A DNA stretch of 64,000 nucleotides from Pararhodonellum marinum (GTDB lineage: Bacteria > Bacteroidota > Bacteroidia > Cytophagales > Cyclobacteriaceae). A program made the position numbers and the translations under genes. The stretch spans positions 1-64,000 of the forward strand of contig NZ_JACEFJ010000008.1 in NCBI RefSeq assembly GCF_015354735.1. The letters run 5' to 3'. A model generated the notes under the pieces. It worked only from the letters and a program-made list of their open reading frames with translations, made no database searches and was not told the origin of the DNA. Positions 54,485 to 63,287 of the stretch are shown piece by piece; position 1 is the first letter of the stretch; the number at the start of each line of letters is the position of its first letter.

Positions 54485-55795
54485 TCAATGGGAAGACACT
54501 TTGGCCAACAGATAATTTTTGAATGCCTCAAAATCATTGTCTATGGCTTCAATTTTTTTGGTTCCTTCAAGGAATTTTTCCAGACGTTCGGGTAGGGTAA
54601 TTTTCATTTGTAAGATTTCTTCTACCACTGAGCGGAATTTGCCGGGATGGGCTGTTTCAAGGAATATCCCCACATGATCGGGATGCTGAGACAGATAAGC
54701 TTTCAAGCCTAGATACCCAACTGCGCCATGTGGTTCTAGAATATAACCTGTACGGCTTTTTACGCTAACCATTGCCTCGGCAGTAGCCTTATCCGAAAAA
54801 TAATAACCCCTGACATTATCCTTTAGCTTCTCTTCATCTTGATCGGACAAAGCAAGGAGTCGGTAGAAATTACTCGGATTGCCCACATCCATACTGTTAC
54901 TGATGGTGGGGATGGAAGGCTTAGCCAAAAATATCTCACCGTTCAGAAATTCCGGAACAACTTTATTCATATTGGTGGCTGCCACAAACCGGGCAATGGG
55001 AAGTCCCATTTTTTGGGCTAGAATTCCGGCACCCAAATTACCAAAATTGCCACTGGGCACTGCAAAGACGAGTTCTTTCTGGGTGAGAGGCAATTTGGAG
55101 AAGGCATAAAAATAATAGAGGCACTGAGGAATCCACCTGGCTATATTGATGGAATTGGCAGAAGTCAGCAACATGTTGGCCTTAAGCTCCGGATCTAGAA
55201 AGGCTTCTTTGACCAGTTTTTGGCAGTCATCGAATACCCCATCCACTTCCAAAGCCAGAATATTCTCTCCCAAAGTGGTGAATTGTTTTTCCTGTATCTC
55301 ACTGACTTTTCCTTTAGGGTATAGCACGATTACTTCCACGCCTGGCACTTTGTAGAAGCCATTGGCTACTGCACTTCCCGTATCCCCGGAAGTAGCCACC
55401 AACACCCTGACTTTACGCTCTTCCCCTTCCAAAAGGAGACTCATCAGTTTGGAACAAAATCTTGCCCCAAAATCCTTGAAAGCCAAAGTAGGCCCATGAA
55501 ACAATTCTAAGCTATAGACATCTCCTTCCACTTGGACAAGGGGTGCATCAAAAACCAAGGTATGGTCGACCAAATCTTTGATTTGATCAGGATTCAGGTC
55601 TTCCGAAAACAACGCACCAATAACCTCATATCCAATTTCCCTAAAGCTCATTTTCTTGATATTTTCAAAAAATCCATCGGGGAGTTCGGGAATGTGGAGA
55701 GGCATATAAAGCCCTTGATCAGGTGCCAATCCTTGTATTACAGCTTCCTTGAGGGAAACTTGATGATCTTTATTTTGTGTACTGTAATATTTCAT
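54485..55795 (-). CDS. thrC: Threonine synthase
   Basis: PLP enzyme converting O-phosphohomoserine to threonine. The ATG at 55795 overlaps the thrB stop as ATGA, deciding the start over an upstream TTG at 55816, and gives 436 residues beginning MKYYSTQNKDHQVSLKEAV. LFHGPTLAFKDFGARF holds the PLP lysine, with VATSGDTGSAVANGF and AVPSGNFGNLGAGILA as cofactor-binding loops. It is the last gene of the thrABC operon and ends near a strong hairpin. Confidence 0.96.
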   Translation of the reverse strand: MKYYSTQNKDHQVSLKEAVIQGLAPDQGLYMPLHIPELPDGFFENIKKMSFREIGYEVIGALFSEDLNPDQIKDLVDHTLVFDAPLVQVEGDVYSLELFHGPTLAFKDFGARFCSKLMSLLLEGEERKVRVLVATSGDTGSAVANGFYKVPGVEVIVLYPKGKVSEIQEKQFTTLGENILALEVDGVFDDCQKLVKEAFLDPELKANMLLTSANSINIARWIPQCLYYFYAFSKLPLTQKELVFAVPSGNFGNLGAGILAQKMGLPIARFVAATNMNKVVPEFLNGEIFLAKPSIPTISNSMDVGNPSNFYRLLALSDQDEEKLKDNVRGYYFSDKATAEAMVSVKSRTGYILEPHGAVGYLGLKAYLSQHPDHVGIFLETAHPGKFRSVVEEILQMKITLPERLEKFLEGTKKIEAIDNDFEAFKNYLLAKVSSH

Positions 55796-56733
55796 GGTGA
55801 TGTGTTTGGGATGCAATAAGCGCCTCTTACATTGATGGCAGAGGTATAGATATCGGTCTCTAAGCCCAATTTTTCAAATATTTCTTTGCTGATTTCACCA
55901 CTTTTTAGAGCGATATCCCTATTTGGAGAAAGAATAAAGGTAGTAGGACCTGAACCAGAAATTCCAGAGCCCAAAGCTCCTGCTTCTTTTATTCCCTGCC
56001 TGACTTCATAGAAACCCGGTATCAATAAAGCCCTTGATGGTTCAGCTATCACATCTTTTAAGGATCGGCTGATTAACGGCAAATCTTCTGAGTACAAGCC
56101 TGCAATCAATCCGGCAATATTGCCTGATTGTATGGTACTTTCTTTTAGAGAAATTTTTTGTCTGAGCACACTTCTGGAGTCAGCGGTATTCAATTCCAGA
56201 TGAGGATGAACCAATGTAGCATAAAGTCCTGCTGGGACATGGAGTTTGATCACATCAAGGGTTTCATAATCCCTGATCAGCACAAAGCCACCCAAGAGAG
56301 AAGGGGCAACATTATCTGCATGGGCAGCGCCACAGGCTACCCTTTCTGCTTCTATGGCAAATGGAAGCAAGGCTTGCTTTTGAAAAGGGTTTCCCAACAG
56401 TTCATTGCATGCAACCAAGGCCGCCACTGCACTTGCCGCACTGGAACCCATGCCGCTTCCGAGTGGCAATCCTTTTTCCAAACGAACTTCAAGATCTATG
56501 GATTCACCAAGGGCATACAGCATGGCCTGAATCGCTACGGTACAGGTATTTTGCTCTGCTTCATAAGGAAGTTTACCTCCATCTCCTTCAATATGGACCA
56601 CATGAAGCCCTGGACGGTCACCCAACCCAACAGTCACTTTATCCCCGAGCTCATCAATAGCAAAACCGAGGATATCGAATCCGCAAGAAACATTGGCCAC
56701 TGTGGCAGGGGCGAAAGCAGTTATAGATTTCAT
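55792..56733 (-). CDS. thrB: Homoserine kinase
   Basis: GHMP kinase that phosphorylates homoserine. The 313 residues start MKSITAFAPATVANVSCGFD, the family N-terminus. The ATP loop GLPLGSGMGSSAASAVAAL is near residue 90, and the C-terminal SGISGSGPTTFIL is motif 3. Start and stop both overlap neighbours by four bases (ATGA with thrA and thrC), so the three proteins are translationally coupled, giving balanced synthesis of threonine enzymes. Confidence 0.96.
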   Translation of the reverse strand: MKSITAFAPATVANVSCGFDILGFAIDELGDKVTVGLGDRPGLHVVHIEGDGGKLPYEAEQNTCTVAIQAMLYALGESIDLEVRLEKGLPLGSGMGSSAASAVAALVACNELLGNPFQKQALLPFAIEAERVACGAAHADNVAPSLLGGFVLIRDYETLDVIKLHVPAGLYATLVHPHLELNTADSRSVLRQKISLKESTIQSGNIAGLIAGLYSEDLPLISRSLKDVIAEPSRALLIPGFYEVRQGIKEAGALGSGISGSGPTTFILSPNRDIALKSGEISKEIFEKLGLETDIYTSAINVRGAYCIPNTSP

Positions 56734-59177
56734 CTTGAATAATTCCCGAGTCTTATGATGTCAGCGAATACCCCTGCGGCAGTGACATCCGCACCTGCAC
56801 CAGGTCCCCTTATGATCATCGGGAAATCATGATAACGCTCTGTGGTGAATAAAATCATGTTATCGCTTCCCTTGAGGTTATAAAACGGATGATTGGATTC
56901 TACGGCATTAAGTCCTACCCTTGCTTTTCCATTTTCCAAGGCTGCCATAAATCTAAGTTTTTTGCCTTCCTCATTGGCTTTTTTTAATAGGTCTGCAAAA
57001 TGCTGGTCGTGGGCTTTGAGTCTTTCAAAGAATTCCGGCACTGAAGCTGCTTGTTCACAATCTTCAGGCACCATGCTTTGGATATCGATATTTTCAAAGT
57101 TCAATTCTTCCTCAGCCTCTCTGCCTAAAATCAGGATCTTTCTGGCAACATCCATACCGCTCAAATCATCCCTTGGATCTGGTTCAGTATAACCCTTTTC
57201 TCTTGCTTGAAAAACAACTTCACTGAAAGGAAGACCTTTTTCCAATTCGGAGAAAATGAAATTCATGGAACCACTGAGCACCCCTTCTATCCGGATCACC
57301 TTATCCCCACTTAACATCAAATCCTGCAGCGTATTGATCACGGGCAGTCCAGCGGCTACATTGGTCTCATAAAGAAACTTAACCCCCCGCTTTTTTGAAA
57401 GCGCCTTCAGCTCACGGTATTTTTCCAAAGAACCTGAATTGGCTTTTTTATTGGGTGTGACAATGGCCACTTTTGCTTCCAAAATCTGTTGGTAGGCATC
57501 AGATACCTCTTGGCTTGCCGTACAATCGACCACCACAGAATTAGAAAAATTCATCTCTTCCATGGTCTTGATGAAAAGCTGTAGATCCGTGGGTTGATCG
57601 CCTTCGGCTGGTACGGGACAGTTTTTCAGGTCAAAACCATCTTCATGAAAACACATGAATCTCGAATTGGCCAATCCATGGATCTGAATGTCCAAAAGGT
57701 TTTCTTTTTGGAGTTTCTGTTGTTGGTTGCCTATCATTTTGATAAGGGTTTTGCCGATCAGTCCAACTCCTATGAGAAATACATGAAGTACTTTGTAATC
57801 CGAAAGAAAAAACACCTCGTGCAGAGCATTCAAAGCTTTTTGAAGATCGGCTTGTGCGACTACTGCTGAAATATTCAGTTCTGAGCTTCCTTGAGCTATG
57901 GCAAAAACATTGACATTGTTTCGGCCCAAAGCCTGAAACATCCTTCCGCTCGCGCCTGGATTATGTTTCATGTTTTCTCCTACCGCCGCCACTATAGCCA
58001 TATCAGGCATGATCTGAACGGCATCCATTTCGCCGTTTCTGATTTCAAACGCAAACTCTCTTTCGATTGCCGCTTTGGCCAATTTGTTCTCCTTAGACAA
58101 TACGGTAACACAAATTGAATGCTCAGAAGATGCCTGACTGATCAAAATTACATTGACTCCAGCATCTGCAAGAGCACCAAAGACTCTTCTGCTAACCCCG
58201 ACTACCTCTATCAATCCTGTGCCTTGGATGTTGAGTAAGCTAACGGCAGACATAGAAGAAATCCCTTTGATCAATTTCCCATTCTTGGCTTGACCGTTGA
58301 TCAGGGTGCCGGGGTTTTCTGGGTCAAAAGTGTTTTTTATCTGAATGGGAATGTTTTTTTTCATGGCCGGCTGCATGGTGGCCGGAAATATCACTTTAGC
58401 ACCAAAATGAGACAGCTCCATCGCCTCACTGTAGCTCAACTGCGGGATGGTAAAAGCCGTGTAGACCAATTTAGGATCAGCAGTCATCACTCCAGGTACA
58501 TCGGTCCAAATTTCAAGAATATCTGCATCCAAGGCTCCAGCAAAAATAGCCGCAGTATAATCCGATCCACTTCTTCCTATCGTGGTCGTCTCCCCGTGTT
58601 CGGTGGAAGCAATAAATCCAGTTACAATTTTGACAGGATGATTTTCTTCAAAATGCTGCTGAATCAAGCTATAGGTCTGATTGAAATCAACCTTAGCATG
58701 ACCAAATCTATCGTTGGTTTTGATCACTTGCCGGGCATCCAGGTATTGAACATCAAGCCCTCTGTTTTTTAACACCTCAGTAAGGATGTATGCAGACAGC
58801 CTTTCTCCGAAACTGGCAACATAATCCAAGGTTCTAGGGGAGCATTCCTTAATCAGGTAAATTCCATGACAGAGGTCCTCAAGTTCATTGAACCTGACTT
58901 TAACAAAAGTCAGAACAGGAGACTGGGACTGAACAGGGATTAATTCCTTTACGATGGAAATATGCCTTTTTTCAAGATTCTTGAGTATCAGTTGGTAGTC
59001 ATTGTCATTTTCCAAGGCAAATCTTGAGCAAGTCAATAGATCCTCTGTCACACCTCCAAAGGCAGAAAAAATAATGGTGCCTTCTTTTGCTCTTATGGCA
59101 GGTTCTATGAGTTGTAAGACCTTTTCTATATTTTCTCGGTTGGCTATGGATGAACCTCCAAATTTCAAAACTTTCAT
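56730..59177 (-). CDS. thrA: Bifunctional aspartokinase / homoserine dehydrogenase
   Basis: An 815-residue fusion of two enzymes of the aspartate pathway. Residues 1-290 are the kinase (MKVLKFGGSSIANRENI, IGRSGSDYTAAIFAGAL). Residues about 300-455 contain two ACT-type regulatory domains (LLNIQGTGLIEVVGVSRRVF). Residues from about 463 are homoserine dehydrogenase (HVFLIGVGLIGKTLIKMI, VDCTASQEVSDAY, TPNKKANSG, EGVLSGSMNFIF, GYTEPDPRDDLSGMD). ThrA enzymes are generally inhibited by threonine. A Thr-rich leader reading frame about 95 bases upstream suggests transcriptional or translational control as well. First gene of thrABC. Confidence 0.97.
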   Translation of the reverse strand: MKVLKFGGSSIANRENIEKVLQLIEPAIRAKEGTIIFSAFGGVTEDLLTCSRFALENDNDYQLILKNLEKRHISIVKELIPVQSQSPVLTFVKVRFNELEDLCHGIYLIKECSPRTLDYVASFGERLSAYILTEVLKNRGLDVQYLDARQVIKTNDRFGHAKVDFNQTYSLIQQHFEENHPVKIVTGFIASTEHGETTTIGRSGSDYTAAIFAGALDADILEIWTDVPGVMTADPKLVYTAFTIPQLSYSEAMELSHFGAKVIFPATMQPAMKKNIPIQIKNTFDPENPGTLINGQAKNGKLIKGISSMSAVSLLNIQGTGLIEVVGVSRRVFGALADAGVNVILISQASSEHSICVTVLSKENKLAKAAIEREFAFEIRNGEMDAVQIMPDMAIVAAVGENMKHNPGASGRMFQALGRNNVNVFAIAQGSSELNISAVVAQADLQKALNALHEVFFLSDYKVLHVFLIGVGLIGKTLIKMIGNQQQKLQKENLLDIQIHGLANSRFMCFHEDGFDLKNCPVPAEGDQPTDLQLFIKTMEEMNFSNSVVVDCTASQEVSDAYQQILEAKVAIVTPNKKANSGSLEKYRELKALSKKRGVKFLYETNVAAGLPVINTLQDLMLSGDKVIRIEGVLSGSMNFIFSELEKGLPFSEVVFQAREKGYTEPDPRDDLSGMDVARKILILGREAEEELNFENIDIQSMVPEDCEQAASVPEFFERLKAHDQHFADLLKKANEEGKKLRFMAALENGKARVGLNAVESNHPFYNLKGSDNMILFTTERYHDFPMIIRGPGAGADVTAAGVFADIIRLGNYSR

Positions 59178-59219
59178 AAAAGATATTCAATAGGTAAAAT
59201 GAGATATAAATGGTTTGGG

Positions 59220-59236
59220 AGGTCTACAGAAGACCT
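59220..59236 (-). other. Hairpin between the thr leader and thrA
   Basis: AGGTCT-TCTGT-AGACCT, a 6-bp perfect stem 43 bases before thrA. No T run follows, so it is not a canonical terminator. A second short stem, ACGGG and CCCGT, surrounds the leader stop codon (59265-59280). Confidence 0.4.
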
Positions 59237-59271
59237 AGGGGCAAGGGGAAATATGTAAATTGAAACGGGAA

Positions 59272-59391
59272 CTACCCCGTAGTGGTACCGGTAAAAGTAA
59301 GGGTAATATCGGAAGATAGGAAGAACGCAACGCCCAATTCACTTTCGCATTGGGTGGTACATACAGGAGTATTGTGCGTGCTAAAAAACAT
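59272..59391 (-). CDS. Candidate threonine leader peptide upstream of thrABC
   Basis: A 39-residue frame begins MFFSTHNT and ends SDITLTFTGTTTG. Ten residues are Thr, and six of the last ten are Thr, with an Ile just before, recalling the Thr/Ile-rich thrL leader of enteric bacteria. It stops 94 bases before thrA and is preceded by a good promoter match. The leader contains a CCCAAT/ATTGGG stem. Unlike the ilv case, I find no clear terminator with a T run, so the control may be translational or the frame may be coincidental. Confidence 0.55.
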   Translation of the reverse strand: MFFSTHNTPVCTTQCESELGVAFFLSSDITLTFTGTTTG

Positions 59392-59409
59392 GTCTTTCAA
59401 ATTGATGGA

Positions 59410-59441
59410 CAATCTTACTGACAATTTTCTAATATACCAAA
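59410..59441 (-). promoter_or_regulatory. Promoter of the thr operon
   Basis: TTTG (59438-59441), 20 bases, then TAAGATTG (59410-59417): correct spacing and one mismatch in the -7 box, about 19 bases before the leader ATG. Bases 59442-59710 are AT-rich with nothing else recognised apart from a TATATTTG box at 59711-59718 before the META gene. Confidence 0.5.
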
Positions 59442-59746
59442 TTAAATTTTAGAGAATTTAGAATTAAACCGTAATAAAATTAAAGAAACAACAATGTAAA
59501 AAAGTAAATGAAGATCTTAGTGAAATATTATTCTCATCGCTTCAATTTATTTAATTTTCAAGATAAATTTTGGAGATTCAAATTTTTACGAAATAAAATT
59601 ACTGTATTGACAATTAAGTACAATCCGATTGGAATATTTATATAGGCAGAAAAATCTCTTTAATGTCTATTTTTTTTCATTTCATACAATCATTCCTTAA
59701 AAATATTAATTATATTTGTCGTAGTTCATATTAAAATTTACACGTT

Positions 59747-60169
59747 ATGAAAAAGCTATCTGCATTATTTTTAATGATCGTATTTATCGGTTTTAGTGGA
59801 TGTTCGTCGCTTTCAGGATCCAATGCCATTAGCATGCTTACAGGAAATAACTGGGTACTATCGTCATTAATGGGAGGTGAGTTAGATATGTCTAAATTTA
59901 CCTCTGGGTTACCTACATTGAATTTTGGGGAAGGCGGCAATCTTACAGGCTACACAGGTTGCAATAATTTTAACGGAGATTTTGAATTTGAGGGGGGCTT
60001 GATCAACCTCAATCCCGGAGCCACAACAAAAAAAGCCTGTCCCAATGGTGGCGGAGAAACCGAATTTCTCAGTGCGTTAGGAGAAGTTGCAAATTTTAGA
60101 ATCACAAAAGATAAACTTACCCTGCTTCAAGGAGCCCAAGAAATCATGACTTTTTTACCTCAAGATTAA
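59747..60169 (+). CDS. META domain lipoprotein (HslJ-like)
   Basis: A 140-residue lipoprotein with lipobox FSGC (Cys19). The META domain is recognisable from LTGNNWVLSSLMGGELD, LNFGEGGNLTGYTGCNNFNG and the C-terminal ITKDKLTLLQGAQEIMTFLP. This fold occurs in HslJ and related envelope proteins linked to stress or antibiotic tolerance, but the molecular role is unknown. The two internal Cys residues (CNNF and KACPN) may form a disulfide. A TATATTTG -7 box lies 29 bases upstream, and a terminator follows directly. Confidence 0.92.
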   Translation: MKKLSALFLMIVFIGFSGCSSLSGSNAISMLTGNNWVLSSLMGGELDMSKFTSGLPTLNFGEGGNLTGYTGCNNFNGDFEFEGGLINLNPGATTKKACPNGGGETEFLSALGEVANFRITKDKLTLLQGAQEIMTFLPQD

Positions 60170-60193
60170 CCAACTTATACTTACACGCATGAT

Positions 60194-60226
60194 AATCTGA
60201 TTGCTCAAGAGCGATCAGATTTTTTT
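60194..60226 (+). terminator. Terminator after the META lipoprotein
   Basis: AATCTGATTGCT and AGCGATCAGATT pair over 12 bases (one G-U) and are followed by six or seven T. Confidence 0.88.
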
Positions 60227-60263
60227 ATGCCTATCTTTAGGGACTTTAATTCAGGAATATTTC

Positions 60264-60437
60264 ATGAAAATCAAAACCGGATTTATTCTCGCAATTGTTG
60301 TCTTTTTGGTTTTTATTTTATTCAAAGGCAGCATTAAGAATGATTCAGCACAACTTCTATTTGTCGGAGTGTTTATTTTGGCTGAGTTGGTGATTATCCT
60401 GCTGGTGGCAAAGGAGCTCAAAAAAAGCAAATGGTGA
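60264..60437 (+). CDS. Small two-helix membrane protein
   Basis: ATG at 60264 gives 57 residues: MKIKTGFILAIVVFLVFILF, a short polar loop with KNDSAQ, a second helix ending VIILLVAKEL, and a basic tail. I do not recognise a family. It lies downstream of the META terminator and converges with the NTF2-like gene. The hydrophobic pattern and Lys-rich ends favour a real inner-membrane protein, but the evidence is limited. Confidence 0.55.
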   Translation: MKIKTGFILAIVVFLVFILFKGSIKNDSAQLLFVGVFILAELVIILLVAKELKKSKW

Positions 60438-60457
60438 GCATCCCTATTTTTCAGCAC

Positions 60458-60922
60458 TCAATGGCAATCATTTTTCCTTCTGGTATCAATTACGTATGTG
60501 ATTTTCCACTCACCCTGTATACGGATCAGTTGGAAAGAATTGACCCCGCAATGGGAAAATTCATCATTGATGTAAAACATATAAGATGTCCAAGCTGCCG
60601 CCATGTCTCCATCTATGCTGATTTTATAATCAATAATTCTTTCATCCAAAATAGTCCCTGGAGGGATTTCAACGATTCGATTGATGAAATCATTTACTGT
60701 ATTGCTCCCAAGCTGAGTGCCATCGGGGCTATTCCCAACCGTATGCATCACTGCCTCCTCATGAAAGGCGCCTTTCAATAAAGCTTGGTTTTTATTTCTC
60801 ATTCCCTCAAAAAGCTGTTCAATGGTCGCAACCACCTCTTCCTCATCATTTGGATCTGGAATGGAAACAGACCAAAAACCGGTCAAGAAAAGACAAAGTG
60901 AAACAAGGATTTTTGGTGTCAT
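60458..60922 (-). CDS. NTF2-like / SnoaL-type secreted protein
   Basis: A 154-residue protein with a short signal peptide (ILVSLCLFLTGFWSVS) followed by an NTF2-like fold: EEVVATIEQLFEGMRNKN, HEEAVMHTVG, DGDMAAAWTSYMFYIND and the closing strand RIQGEWKITYVIDTRR. Such proteins are small ligand-binding or enzymatic cones; the substrate is unknown. The gene lies 30 bases after the DUF2807 gene on the same strand and is probably the last of an operon with it and the SDR enzyme. Confidence 0.8.
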   Translation of the reverse strand: MTPKILVSLCLFLTGFWSVSIPDPNDEEEVVATIEQLFEGMRNKNQALLKGAFHEEAVMHTVGNSPDGTQLGSNTVNDFINRIVEIPPGTILDERIIDYKISIDGDMAAAWTSYMFYINDEFSHCGVNSFQLIRIQGEWKITYVIDTRRKNDCH

Positions 60923-60951
60923 TTTTTATAGGAAAAAGCAGCTTAAATCAA

Positions 60952-61668
60952 TTAATTTTTAGGCTCTATACTTCCGCCTGTAGAAGTAGAAACATCCAAA
61001 ATCTTTGGATTTCCAAGGTAGGTTACCTTACCAGTGGTCCCAGCGGATCCCTTTAAACTATCAGAGACCTCAAAGGTTGCTGAGGCTGCCGTATTCACTT
61101 TGACCTGGGCATTACTGACCATTAATTCCTGTCCATCAATTTCAGCATTGGTGTAGGCATTCAGGGAGAGGTCTTTGGAACTTCCATTAATGTGGATTTT
61201 AGCGTTGGTTGAGGCCTCAAGACTCAAATTGGTGCCGTTCACTTCCACCTCAAGATAAGCACTGTTGAAAGCCGATAACTTGATGTTTTGGCTCTGTATG
61301 GTTTCATTTACAAAAACTTTGGCGCTATTGTTGGCCTCTATTTGGGAGAGATCAGTGTAAGTGATTTTTACCTTAACACTGGTGGACCTAAAATTTCCCC
61401 TCCCCATTTTGACTTCCAACAACCTGTCTTTCACTACCGTTTCAACCTTATCGAGTCCTACTCCAGAAACTGTTATCTGGATTTCATGCTTATTACCCTT
61501 GATCAATTCAGCCTCAATGCCGTGGGAAATTTTTACCGCATTAAACGCCTGAAGGGGTCTGGTTTCTTCTTTTGTTTGGGACATCCCAATCATTGGCTGG
61601 GAAATGAAAGCAAACAAAATCAAGAAAAATACTGAATTTTTTAACCTGTTGAGATCAAACATTTCCAT
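60952..61668 (-). CDS. DUF2807 (head GIN domain) secreted protein
   Basis: A 238-residue protein with a signal peptide (FFLILFAFISQPMIGMSQ) and a right-handed beta-helix-like DUF2807 domain. Repeated short strands such as LSQIEANNSAKVFVNETI, LSLEASTNAKIHINGSS and LSLNAYTNAEIDGQEL are typical, and VKISHGIEAELIKGNKHEIQ begins the domain. Members are cell-surface or periplasmic adhesin-like proteins of unknown role in Bacteroidota. Starts at 61668 and 61662 are both possible. It overlaps the SDR gene end by up to 14 bases, indicating co-transcription. Confidence 0.88.
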   Translation of the reverse strand: MEMFDLNRLKNSVFFLILFAFISQPMIGMSQTKEETRPLQAFNAVKISHGIEAELIKGNKHEIQITVSGVGLDKVETVVKDRLLEVKMGRGNFRSTSVKVKITYTDLSQIEANNSAKVFVNETIQSQNIKLSAFNSAYLEVEVNGTNLSLEASTNAKIHINGSSKDLSLNAYTNAEIDGQELMVSNAQVKVNTAASATFEVSDSLKGSAGTTGKVTYLGNPKILDVSTSTGGSIEPKN

Positions 61669-62332
61669 ATAATTTAAAGGTCATACTTCTGAGTGCATGG
61701 TTGGAAGCTGCAAAGTGCATAGATTCTGCTATTTCTGCAGGTGTCACCCATTTGGAATGATCAGCATCTGGCATGGCATCCCTGTTTTCTGGCGTATCTA
61801 TCACACTTGGCACAAAAACATGTGAACGGATACCCGTACCCTGTATTTCTTGGTTAACCAAAGCAGCAAGTTGTAACACCAAACCTTTACTCAAACTATA
61901 TGCCACAACTTCCTTTCCTTCCTCATTTGGCAGGGCAGGTTTAGCACCAACCATAAGAAGATTTCCCTTGTCAAATTTTTTCATGATCGGTAGAAAAAAT
62001 TTGACCATATTGAAAGAACTAAAGAAATTTAATTTGATCATTTTATTCAAGTCATCCAAGCTTGTTTCCTCAATTGTTCCCATCCCAAAACCTCCTACCA
62101 ACATGGCAATCGCTTCCAATTCTCCATATTGTAAGGTAAATTCTTTGCTGAAAATTTCTACAGCCTTGCTGTCGGTTACATCTACCTCATAGACATCATC
62201 AGCCTCTTCTACCTCATCCCCAGAATCAGGCTCAATAAGGGCAATGACCCGGTAACCTTCCCGTTTGAATTTTTCCACCACAGCCGATCCCAAATTTCCC
62301 GCAGCTCCTGTTATGATGATATTTCTATCCAT
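61655..62332 (-). CDS. SDR family oxidoreductase
   Basis: ATG at 62332 gives 225 residues starting MDRNIIITGAAGNLGSAVVE, the TGxxGxxG cofactor loop of classical short-chain dehydrogenases; an upstream TTG was rejected. The catalytic YxxxK is VVAYSLSKG. The Ser position is altered (LLMVGAKPALPN), so the triad is not obvious and a non-canonical or binding role is possible. Arg/Asp cues for NADP versus NAD are unclear. Substrate unknown. It is the first gene of a three-gene set with DUF2807 and NTF2-like proteins and divergent from the MscS channel. Confidence 0.88.
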   Translation of the reverse strand: MDRNIIITGAAGNLGSAVVEKFKREGYRVIALIEPDSGDEVEEADDVYEVDVTDSKAVEIFSKEFTLQYGELEAIAMLVGGFGMGTIEETSLDDLNKMIKLNFFSSFNMVKFFLPIMKKFDKGNLLMVGAKPALPNEEGKEVVAYSLSKGLVLQLAALVNQEIQGTGIRSHVFVPSVIDTPENRDAMPDADHSKWVTPAEIAESMHFAASNHALRSMTFKLYGNV

Positions 62333-62405
62333 GGTTTTCTGTATGTTTGTAAGCAAAAAAGATGTATGTCTGACTTAAAATTAAGATTTATTTTCGTAAA
62401 AAGTC

Positions 62406-63287
62406 ATGGATAACTTGAAAACCCCTCATGCTGTAAAGGAAAACCAGAAAAGAAGCGTTTTTATTTTAAAAATTTTTTTCTATTTCACCCTAATCTTTCT
62501 AATGGAATTTTTAGCCAGTGAAAATATCAGGACGCCAACCTTGATGGTTAACTTTTTGAAAGCCACCACTTTTTTTCTTGCAGGAAATATTCTGGTGTCC
62601 TTAGGCAGGATCATCACCGTTAGGTTTTACCTGAGAAAAAAGAATGAAAACATCTTTCAGAAAAATTTTGTGTTAGGTATCAATCATATTGCCAACATCA
62701 TCAATGTTGGTCTGTTTTTGATCTCTATCATGCTTTTGTTCAACATTGACCCTGTTAATTTTTTCACCAGCATTACCATTGTAGCCGCAGCCATAGCCTT
62801 GCTTAGCAAAGATTACATCACCAATATGATCAATGGCTTGATCATCATGTTTTCAGACCAGTTTTCTTTGGGAGACCATATCCGGATCGGTGACCATAAA
62901 GGCAAAATCGTAGATGTAACCTTGCTCAATACGGTACTTGTAAATGAAGATGATGACCTGGTTATGATACCCAACACCCTATTTTTAACTTCCCAGGTTT
63001 CCAACCATTCGAGACAGGACTTTAAAAAACTGAGTTTCGAATTTGAATTGAAAATTTCAGGAAAATTTGATTTGTTGGGTCTGGAAGAAAAAGTCAAGGA
63101 AAACCTGAAACCCTTTGATCAACACATTTCCATGGAGACTTTTTCACTCAAAACCATCGCCATCCAAAAAGATAGCTTTAGGCTGAAAATACAATTTGTG
63201 CTCAAAAGCGCTGAAAAGGAACAGGAAAGAGAGATCAAAAGAGCCGTAAATCAATCCTTGATTTTCTTTGCCCGTGAAAACCAATAA
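62406..63287 (+). CDS. MscS-type mechanosensitive ion channel
   Basis: A 293-residue membrane protein with four predicted helices: near residues 20-36, 47-70, 90-110 and 113-150. The last contains the pore-lining Gly/Ala-rich segment AAAIALLSKDYITNMINGLI. The MscS beta domain follows: FSLGDHIRIGDHKGKIVDVT, then LLNTVL and VMIPNTLFLTSQVSNHSR. Such channels release solutes on osmotic downshock. The N-terminal half is shorter than in multi-domain homologues. The following alkyltransferase-like gene overlaps its end by 14 bases. Confidence 0.92.
   Translation: MDNLKTPHAVKENQKRSVFILKIFFYFTLIFLMEFLASENIRTPTLMVNFLKATTFFLAGNILVSLGRIITVRFYLRKKNENIFQKNFVLGINHIANIINVGLFLISIMLLFNIDPVNFFTSITIVAAAIALLSKDYITNMINGLIIMFSDQFSLGDHIRIGDHKGKIVDVTLLNTVLVNEDDDLVMIPNTLFLTSQVSNHSRQDFKKLSFEFELKISGKFDLLGLEEKVKENLKPFDQHISMETFSLKTIAIQKDSFRLKIQFVLKSAEKEQEREIKRAVNQSLIFFARENQ

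Noticed and set aside
56158-56742. 194-codon plus-strand frame opposite thrB
   Set aside because: Antisense to thrB, which is certain from motifs and operon overlaps.
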